From: JAJDYQ01 sp942491945
GTDB taxonomy: Bacteria > Pseudomonadota > Gammaproteobacteria > JAJDYQ01
Direction: 5' to 3'
DNA length: 19,573 bases
Assembly: GCA_942491945.1 (NCBI GenBank)
Contig: CALODD010000114.1
Span: 1-19,573, forward strand
The notes under the pieces are model-generated. The model did no database searches and was not told where the DNA came from. It was given only the letters and a program-made list of their open reading frames with translations. Shown in pieces: positions 13,093 to 19,573 of the stretch. Both the position numbers and the translations under genes were made by a program. Within the stretch, counting starts at the first letter, position 1. Each line of letters begins with the position of its first letter.

Positions 13093-16000
13093 CTATAAAA
13101 TAGAATCCATGATGGCGTCCTGAACCAGCACCTTAACCATTCCATCTCCTGAATTCGAATACACGGTATAACCAGCATCACCACCAGTACCGGCAGCAGA
13201 ACTCCAGCCATCACTATTCGCAAACGTGGCTGTATCAGCCCCATCACCAAGGATAGTCAGCGCCTTATTACTATCCGTAACTGCCAGAACATCAGACAGT
13301 TTAATATTCGTCAATGAATGAACACCCGCACTACCAGTATTAGCATCATTCGTTAAGTCTATGATCTCAAAATTAAAAATCGCAGGATTCGTTGAAAGTG
13401 AGAAGTCGATATTATCACCACTATTAAAGATCAGGGTATCGTCAGCTGCACCCACTGGATCTTCGCCCGCATCGATTGCAGATCGAGAAGAATCGTAGAC
13501 AACTGACTCATCACCATCCAGCCCGATATGGACCGTTCCAGTATCACTTTCACCAGTACCATTTTCATCTGTAATGGTATAGCCGAGTGACATTTCGAAA
13601 TCAGCGTTGTAGTTAATCGCACCAATTGAATCTATACCCAACTTGAACGAGCTCTCATTTCCGGCAAGGAATTCAACACCAATAAACTTACCACCTGAAG
13701 GCGACGAAATAGTATAAGTCTGCTGTGTCAATGACGAATCGCCTAACAGAACAATCGTTTCTCGGTTGGAATTTGCGATACCAGCAGTAGCACCTTCGGT
13801 AAGTACGGTAATGTAAAGCTCATCACCCGATTTCTCACTACCAAAGTTAAATAGCGAAATAGTGATTTCGGCAATCTCATTCTGGGTTGATGTATTCCCC
13901 AGACCATCTGAAGCGACTGTATCGAAATCAATAATCAGCTGATCACCTGGATTCATATTATTGCTATCAACACCAATATAGTAATTATTGGTATTAACCG
14001 TATGTTCAGCTGCCGCACTTGCAATTTCAGCTGTGCTATCTTCAATTAGATTATGCGCTGTGATAATGGCATTGATACCTGAAGCACCACCGCCACTTTC
14101 ATTAAAACCAAGCACGATAGTATCGTTATTACCGCCACCAGGAAGTTCAATACCACCATCGATCGTTTCTTTGATACCAAGCAACTCATTCGGTTGATTG
14201 TATGCAATATCGGTAAGGTTATTGTCCTGCATGGTAACGGTAACGGTGAATACCGTTATCGTACCACCCATGCCATCAGGAATAGTTCCCGTCAATGTGC
14301 CGATGGTCTTAGTACCATCCACGCTAGGTGTTAACGTTACCGGTTTACCATCGGCATAAAGTTCTAGCCCTGACCAGCTATCAGAATTCCAGCTAAACTC
14401 ATTACCACCATCGGTAGAGAAATAAGTTTGAATCGTGTCACTGACCGTGCCAGAGAATCCGACTTCATTCGCCATGATGAGTGTATTGTCACCGATAATC
14501 GGTGCATCGTCAGCGCTGGCAACCGTAATGGTTGTTGAAGCCGATGCCGTACTAGAAGTATTACTCAACTCTTTAGATGTTGCGGTTGGCAGAATTTTAA
14601 AGCCTGCCGCTGCCAGCGTGTCACTAACTGTAATTTTCAACCCAGTCAGCTGTGCTTGAGTCAGTGTCCAGGTTTTAGTTGGTAAATCATAACTACCCAC
14701 ATTAAAGAAACCTGTCGAGTCAAGCAATGTGTCGGCCGCATCCGTAACGGTTACAGTAACATCCTGTAGTTCTTCATTCTGTGCACTTTCTGTATCAGTA
14801 TCAGATAGTGCGTTCGTAATACTGACATCATAAGTAACAGTAGAGGAGTTCGCTTCAACAGTGCTCACGTCATCAATCGCAACACCTGTGGCATCACCGG
14901 AGAATATCAACGAATTAGTTCCGGCCAATATTGCAGTATTCGATATTGTGACTGTATGTATGCCTGCACTAAAGAAATTTCCGGCGGTGGTTTCATAACC
15001 ATTAGCTAACCCACTTTCCAAAACAGCGGTACCATTGGTTTGAATCAGATAAACATCATCATCCGTTGCAGCAGATTGATTCCAGAAGACATTTACATTG
15101 CCTGTACCAGTTACCGTGAATTTTAGAGTAATATCTTTGCTTGCATCTGTGATGGTATAACCTTGTAACAGCATATTATCGATTACTACCGCACGCTGCC
15201 CGCCACCTCCATCAGCTTCTGTTGTTACATCAATATCACTTGCCGTTGCAAACTTACCTGAATTTCCAGGTGATGATTTCGCATACCAATTACCTGTTGT
15301 TATCTCGTTATTGGCAGCGCCTACAAGTGTCGCACTATTTAGGTCGGCATTCTGTGTCGTGTTGGTACCAGAGACTTCCACCTTATTGTTCGCACTAATT
15401 GATACCGTTGGCGTATCCGCAGTCGCCGTTACTGTAACAACCGCTTCACCATAAACATGGTTACCCGCCGTGTCGGTTCTCACATAAGTAAACTTATCTG
15501 TACCTGAAAAATCAGTATTCGGTGTATACCTTAGTTTCCCTCCTGCAATATTCTCTACCGTACCATTCGATCCATCGCCTAGTTTAGAATAGGTGTAGCC
15601 GCTGACTGGCGTAATATCGCGCAGAGTATGTGTATCCGCAGTACCATCGCCGACAACAGCATCATCTTTTTTCTCGGCAACGGTTATCGCTATTGGGTCA
15701 ACGATAACGGTACTACCGGTTACATTATCACCGTTATTGGCAACACCGGTATCTGATGTCGTTGCAATTAACGACAATACTTCATCTGGATCGTCACCAG
15801 AGACATTATCATCATTCGTCACTGTAGTTACTTTAACGAGCACACTGCGTATCCTGTCGTCAGCATGACCTGCTGTCGTTGATGTCGCCGGGATCGTTAT
15901 CGTGCTACCACTGACATCAGCATTCACCGTCGTCCAGGTCGTACCATCATCGGTCGAATACTGATAACTGCTGGTGCTGTAGTCACTGGTATTGATTTCA

Positions 16001-19000
16001 CCACCCAGACTAAGCGTTACACTCGTCGTACTGGTTTTCTTTCCTGACAGGGTGACTTCAAAAATAGCGTCATTGCCTTCAGATACATAGTTAGGCGCAC
16101 TCACCATTAGCGATGGATAATCATTGATCTTAGTCGAACCCGTATCTGTTAGATTCGCCATATCAGTTTCTGCATAACCATTAATCGTCGCGGTTAGCGA
16201 AATTGCTTCACGTGTTGGATCGACCGTACCGGTTGTCTGGTTGTTATCAAGGTCAGCGTTGTCATCATCGTTCTGGATCGTGATGACTTTTATCTCAATG
16301 CGTTTATCGCCTGCATCAATTTGAACCTGGTTTGCTGTCACTGCCGTCCATGTCCAGGTGCCGTTTGCAGCAACATCCTTGTAATACAGCTGGGTGTTGT
16401 AATCATTCGTATCGACATCACCACCGACACTTAGATCCAGTACCGTATTCACTGCCCGTGTTGCACTCAGGTCAATCAGGAAAACCGCTGATTTACCTTC
16501 ATCAACTTCAGCCGGATCAGAAACGGTTAATGCCGTCGCTATGTTATATGTCACAGTATTGGCAGGCGTTGAACTGGCTGTGCCGTCATTCACAGTGAAC
16601 TTAAACTGTTGATAGGTATTACCTGTCTCACCCGTATCTGGTTTGAATACCAGATAACCCGCATCAACCTGTGCTTTCGTGACCACCTGGCCATCTGTCA
16701 CCGCCGTCCATGAACCATCGGCAGCACCCAGATACAACGTACCACCCGAGTTAGCACCATCGGCTACTACTGATGCATCAGTAATCGTAACACTGGTTAG
16801 AGAGTCACCATCATCGTCGGCAAAGCCAAAATCGCTTGCCGTCACAACATGCGAGGTATCTTGTGCCAGGCCAATCGTTTTATCGGCTGCCGTGGGTAAA
16901 TCATTAACGGCATTTACTGCGATTGTGCTGGTCGCCGTATTCGAAGTATTCGTGCCATCACTTACCACAACGGTAATAACACGTGCTGTGGTATCTGGAT
17001 TTTCCGATGTATTATTAAAACGTAATGCTTCTATTGCGGTTTGATAGTCTGCCAGGCTAGCTGATCCAGTTAAGGTAATCACGCCGGTACCACTATTGTA
17101 CGCACCAACCGTAATACCAGTAACTGCAGCAGAAGATGACAACACATCGTCCGCCTTGGCATTTGTTAAGGTAATTGTGGCACTTTCTACATTCGTATCA
17201 TCTACATCAGTAATCGTTGTATCGCTGTCAGCGATTGCAACGACACCACCATTTTCGGTGAAGCTACCGGTGTAGTCTGCGTTCGTAGCTCCCGTTGAAT
17301 TATCACCGTCGAGATCCAGAACCGGCGCATCATTATCCACAGCCGTGACGCTAATCGTGCTGGTCGCTGTATTTGAATCATTTGCACCGTCATTTACCAC
17401 CACGGTAATAACACGTGCCGTCGTATCCGGGTTTTCAGACGTATTATTAAAACGTAGCGCTTCTATCGCAGTTTGATAGTCCGCCAGGCTAGCTGAGCCA
17501 GTCAAGGTAATCACACCTGTGCCCGCGTTATATGCACTAACAGTAATTCCGCCGACCGCCGCAGAAGACGATAGAACATCACCTGCTTTAAAGTTCGTTA
17601 AGGTGATCGTTGCGCTTTCTATATTCGTATCGTCGACATCAGTAATCGTTGTATCGCTATCAGCGATTGCAACAGCACCACCATTCTCTGTAAAACTACC
17701 GGCGTAGTCCGCGTTTGTAGCTCCCGTTGAATTATCGCCGTCGAGATCCAGTGCCGGCGCATCATTGTCTGCTGCTGTAACACTAATCGTGCTGGTCGCT
17801 GTATTCGAGGTATTCGTGCCATCGCTGACTACTACAGTAATAACACGCGCCGTAGTATCTGGATTTTCTGATGTGTTATTAAACCTGACCGTTTCGATCG
17901 CCGTTTGGTAATCCGCTAATGAAGCACTTCCTGTTAATACAATATTGGTTGCTGTACTGGATGCATGAACACTAATTCCAGCAGGCAAACCAACTGCAGA
18001 TAAAATATCATCTGTTTTAGCATTGGTTAGCGTAATCGTTGCACTTTCTATATTTGTATCATCGACATCAGTAATCGTTGTATCACTGTCTGCGATCGCT
18101 ACAGCGCCACCATTTTCGGTAAAACTACCTGCATAGTCTGCGTTCGTAGCTCCCGTTGAATTATTATCATCGAGATCCAATACCGGCGCATCATTGTCCG
18201 CAGCGGTAACCGAAATCGTTGATACAGCTACTGCTGAATCATTATTACCATCATTGACTTTGACATTAATAACCCGATCAGTTGTATCGGGGTTTTCAGA
18301 CGTATTATTAAACCTGACCGTTTCGATAGCGGTCTGGTAATCCGCTAATGAGGCGCTCCCGGTTAATACAATATTTGTTGCTGTACTAGATGCATGAACA
18401 CTAATTCCAGCAGGCAAACCAACTGCGGATAAAATATCATCTGTTTTAGCATTGGTTAGGGTAATCGTTGCACTTTCAATATTCGTATCATCGTCATCAG
18501 TAATAATCGTGTCACTATCAGCGATAGCAACGGCACCACCATTCTCGGTAAACGTCCCTGCATAGGCTGTACCGGCAGCAGTATTATTACTATCATCCAG
18601 ATCTAATGTTGGAACATCATTAGTACCTGTAATCGTGACAGTGACCGTTGTATGACTTAAATCGCCATCACCATCCTTAATCGTATAAGTAAATACATCG
18701 GTAACAGAAGCACCCTGCGTCAAAGCAGTCGTATCAGTATCTGCGTTGTTTAATGTATACGTATAAGTACCTGTCGATGAAATATTGATCTTGCCGTATG
18801 TGCCGGTAATATCAGCCGCGACGCCGGTTCCATCCAGGTTCGTTCCTGTATTACCTAAAGCGACACCAACAACCGTTGTCGTCGTATCTGCACCTAAAGT
18901 ATCTGCTGTCGCAGCACCCGTGCCGGTAAGTACGTTACCGACTGCAGTGGTCGTCGCGTTATCTTCAGTCACACCATCAGTATCGGCATTGGCGACTGAT

Positions 19001-19573
19001 ACCGTATCTGTAATCAGAATATCAAGACTATTCGCTGCGCTGGTATCTGTATCTACATCAGTTACAACAAGTGCAATCGAATCGACAATTTCACCGCCAT
19101 GCGTCTTACTTGTTCCAGTCGGATCATAGTCATAAGTAACCGCGCCTGTACCAGCGTTATAGCCCTTAATCGTAATTTGACCTTGCGTCGTTGCGATAGC
19201 GACAGGTACAGCAGCACTATTAGTCAGTGCCGCAGCTGAAATAACGGTTCCACCTACAGTAATTGAAGCCAGTCCATCCGGCGCATCAACAGTAAACGTC
19301 TTACCGGTTAAACTCGCATCTTCAGCAACACTTTCTTCACCTGTTGCACCAGCATTATTATCAGTAACGCTTGAAGTTGGTACACCGGCAGAATTATCTG
19401 AAATCGTACCTGCGGCACTATCGTTTGCGCCATCTACCAGGATATTGGTTGCCCCAGTAATATCTACAGTAAAGTTTTCTGTATTTTCAGTACTACCATC
19501 GTCATTCGTATTAATTCTAAGTTCAACCGAAGAAGTAGCAGCCGCCATTGGCACACCGTCATCTGCGGCTGCC
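13093..19573 (-). CDS. Giant repeat-rich surface adhesin, type I-secreted (N-terminal part outside window)
   Basis: The frame is open from the stop at 13093 to the window edge (2,160 codons), so the true start lies further right; the ATG/GTG near 19548-19554 are internal. The protein is rich in Thr, Asp, Ser, Gly and Asn, and I see no cysteine in it. From N to C: the end of a Calx-beta-like unit (to about 19385); a VCBS-like region with DGVTEDNATTTAVGNVLTG and YTIKDGDGDLSHTTVTVTITGTND (to 18610); four tandem 142-144-residue repeats (18609-16894); a cadherin-like unit (to about 16530); two Calx-beta-like units (to about 15720); another cadherin-like unit (to about 15400); a jelly-roll-like stretch; and a C-terminal region ending LTNIKLSDVLAVTDSN, DGMVKVLVQDAIMDSIL, typical of type I-secreted LapA/RTX adhesins. 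Ca2+-binding nonapeptides GGxGxD are absent. It likely mediates surface or cell attachment and biofilm. No secretion genes lie in the window. Confidence 0.88.
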   Translation of the reverse strand, partial: AAADDGVPMAAATSSVELRINTNDDGSTENTENFTVDITGATNILVDGANDSAAGTISDNSAGVPTSSVTDNNAGATGEESVAEDASLTGKTFTVDAPDGLASITVGGTVISAAALTNSAAVPVAIATTQGQITIKGYNAGTGAVTYDYDPTGTSKTHGGEIVDSIALVVTDVDTDTSAANSLDILITDTVSVANADTDGVTEDNATTTAVGNVLTGTGAATADTLGADTTTTVVGVALGNTGTNLDGTGVAADITGTYGKINISSTGTYTYTLNNADTDTTALTQGASVTDVFTYTIKDGDGDLSHTTVTVTITGTNDVPTLDLDDSNNTAAGTAYAGTFTENGGAVAIADSDTIITDDDDTNIESATITLTNAKTDDILSAVGLPAGISVHASSTATNIVLTGSASLADYQTAIETVRFNNTSENPDTTDRVINVKVNDGNNDSAVAVSTISVTAADNDAPVLDLDDNNSTGATNADYAGSFTENGGAVAIADSDTTITDVDDTNIESATITLTNAKTDDILSAVGLPAGISVHASSTATNIVLTGSASLADYQTAIETVRFNNTSENPDTTARVITVVVSDGTNTSNTATSTISVTAADNDAPALDLDGDNSTGATNADYAGSFTENGGAVAIADSDTTITDVDDTNIESATITLTNFKAGDVLSSSAAVGGITVSAYNAGTGVITLTGSASLADYQTAIEALRFNNTSENPDTTARVITVVVNDGANDSNTATSTISVTAVDNDAPVLDLDGDNSTGATNADYTGSFTENGGVVAIADSDTTITDVDDTNVESATITLTNAKADDVLSSSAAVTGITVGAYNSGTGVITLTGSASLADYQTAIEALRFNNTSENPDTTARVITVVVSDGTNTSNTATSTIAVNAVNDLPTAADKTIGLAQDTSHVVTASDFGFADDDGDSLTSVTITDASVVADGANSGGTLYLGAADGSWTAVTDGQVVTKAQVDAGYLVFKPDTGETGNTYQQFKFTVNDGTASSTPANTVTYNIATALTVSDPAEVDEGKSAVFLIDLSATRAVNTVLDLSVGGDVDTNDYNTQLYYKDVAANGTWTWTAVTANQVQIDAGDKRIEIKVITIQNDDDNADLDNNQTTGTVDPTREAISLTATINGYAETDMANLTDTGSTKINDYPSLMVSAPNYVSEGNDAIFEVTLSGKKTSTTSVTLSLGGEINTSDYSTSSYQYSTDDGTTWTTVNADVSGSTITIPATSTTAGHADDRIRSVLVKVTTVTNDDNVSGDDPDEVLSLIATTSDTGVANNGDNVTGSTVIVDPIAITVAEKKDDAVVGDGTADTHTLRDITPVSGYTYSKLGDGSNGTVENIAGGKLRYTPNTDFSGTDKFTYVRTDTAGNHVYGEAVVTVTATADTPTVSISANNKVEVSGTNTTQNADLNSATLVGAANNEITTGNWYAKSSPGNSGKFATASDIDVTTEADGGGGQRAVVIDNMLLQGYTITDASKDITLKFTVTGTGNVNVFWNQSAATDDDVYLIQTNGTAVLESGLANGYETTAGNFFSAGIHTVTISNTAILAGTNSLIFSGDATGVAIDDVSTVEANSSTVTYDVSITNALSDTDTESAQNEELQDVTVTVTDAADTLLDSTGFFNVGSYDLPTKTWTLTQAQLTGLKITVSDTLAAAGFKILPTATSKELSNTSSTASASTTITVASADDAPIIGDNTLIMANEVGFSGTVSDTIQTYFSTDGGNEFSWNSDSWSGLELYADGKPVTLTPSVDGTKTIGTLTGTIPDGMGGTITVFTVTVTMQDNNLTDIAYNQPNELLGIKETIDGGIELPGGGNNDTIVLGFNESGGGASGINAIITAHNLIEDSTAEIASAAAEHTVNTNNYYIGVDSNNMNPGDQLIIDFDTVASDGLGNTSTQNEIAEITISLFNFGSEKSGDELYITVLTEGATAGIANSNRETIVLLGDSSLTQQTYTISSPSGGKFIGVEFLAGNESSFKLGIDSIGAINYNADFEMSLGYTITDENGTGESDTGTVHIGLDGDESVVYDSSRSAIDAGEDPVGAADDTLIFNSGDNIDFSLSTNPAIFNFEIIDLTNDANTGSAGVHSLTNIKLSDVLAVTDSNKALTILGDGADTATFANSDGWSSAAGTGGDAGYTVYSNSGDGMVKVLVQDAIMDSIL
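16894..18609 (-). repeat. Four tandem ~429-bp coding repeats within the adhesin
   Basis: Units start on the minus strand at 18609, 18183, 17754 and 17322 and measure 426, 429, 432 and 429 bases. Each begins with LDLD, has FTENGG.VAIADSDT and ESATITLTN in the first half, LTGSASLADYQTAIE and RFNNTSENPDTT in the second, and ends near TIxV.A.(D)ND.P. Units 1 and 2 share the central block DDILSAVGLPAGISVHASST, while units 3 and 4 share DVLSSSAAV.GIT. Bases 17960-17997 and 18389-18426 are identical. This indicates duplication of pairs and exchange between units; the number may vary between strains. Confidence 0.93.

Noticed and set aside
16679..17044. Plus-strand open frame of 121 codons opposite the adhesin
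   Set aside because: Low-complexity shadow frame. Similar antisense frames recur elsewhere in the gene (for example 18785-19129) because of the Thr/Asp/Ser-rich codons; none has a start signal.
16894..18609. CRISPR or non-coding satellite repeats
   Set aside because: Repeats are multiples of three, keep one open frame and encode conserved adhesin units; there are no short repeats with unique spacers.
13093..19554. Complete adhesin gene starting at 19554 or 19548
   Set aside because: The frame stays open to the window edge and the residues upstream continue the same domain, so these are internal codons.

Overview
The window reads as chromosomal DNA of a gammaproteobacterium, probably a marine or aquatic one, that makes short-chain polyhydroxyalkanoate (PHA). 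The evidence is a class III PHA synthase (PhaC+PhaE) divergent from phaA, an arrangement known from purple sulfur bacteria such as Allochromatium, plus a CbrA-type sensor kinase and a very large Asp/Thr-rich adhesin of the kind exported by type I secretion. No rRNA, tRNA, IS element or CRISPR array was seen. The genus cannot be named from the sequence alone.

Layout. 1-1084 (-): N-terminal part of an SSS-transporter/sensor-kinase fusion, cut by the window edge. 1299-2696 (+): an exonuclease-like plus GIY-YIG protein whose nuclease residues are largely replaced in both domains. 2708-5128 (-): phaE-phaC, translationally coupled. 5272-7893 (+): phaA, phaB and the repressor phaR. 7913-9532 (-): a medium-chain reductase and a thiol dioxygenase that resembles 3-mercaptopropionate dioxygenase. 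9693-10736 (+): a CNNM/DUF21-CBS membrane protein. 10833-12035 (-): phasin and a second phaB. 12266-12997 (+): a multi-pass membrane protein. 13093-19573 (-): the C-terminal 2.16 kresidues of a giant adhesin whose start lies beyond the window.

How the genes work together. PhaA condenses two acetyl-CoA, either PhaB reduces acetoacetyl-CoA to (R)-3-hydroxybutyryl-CoA, PhaEC polymerises it, phasin coats the granule, and PhaR senses polymer and represses. Four copies of a 15-bp inverted repeat close to TGTTGCACTGCAACA lie exactly where a PhaR operator would be expected. One covers the -10/+1 region of the phaA promoter in the phaE-phaA gap. Three flank and overlap a strong phasin promoter (TTGACA-17-TATTGT). 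This makes the 7-kb cluster one inferred regulon although other genes interrupt it.

Most notable points: a PhaE with a basic linker and helix-hairpin-helix tail that could tether granules to DNA; the doubly degenerate nuclease fusion; the four-site PhaR operator set; mosaic 143-residue repeats in the adhesin; and terminators placed inside the 3' ends of convergent genes. I did not find a clear new defence system or mobile system.
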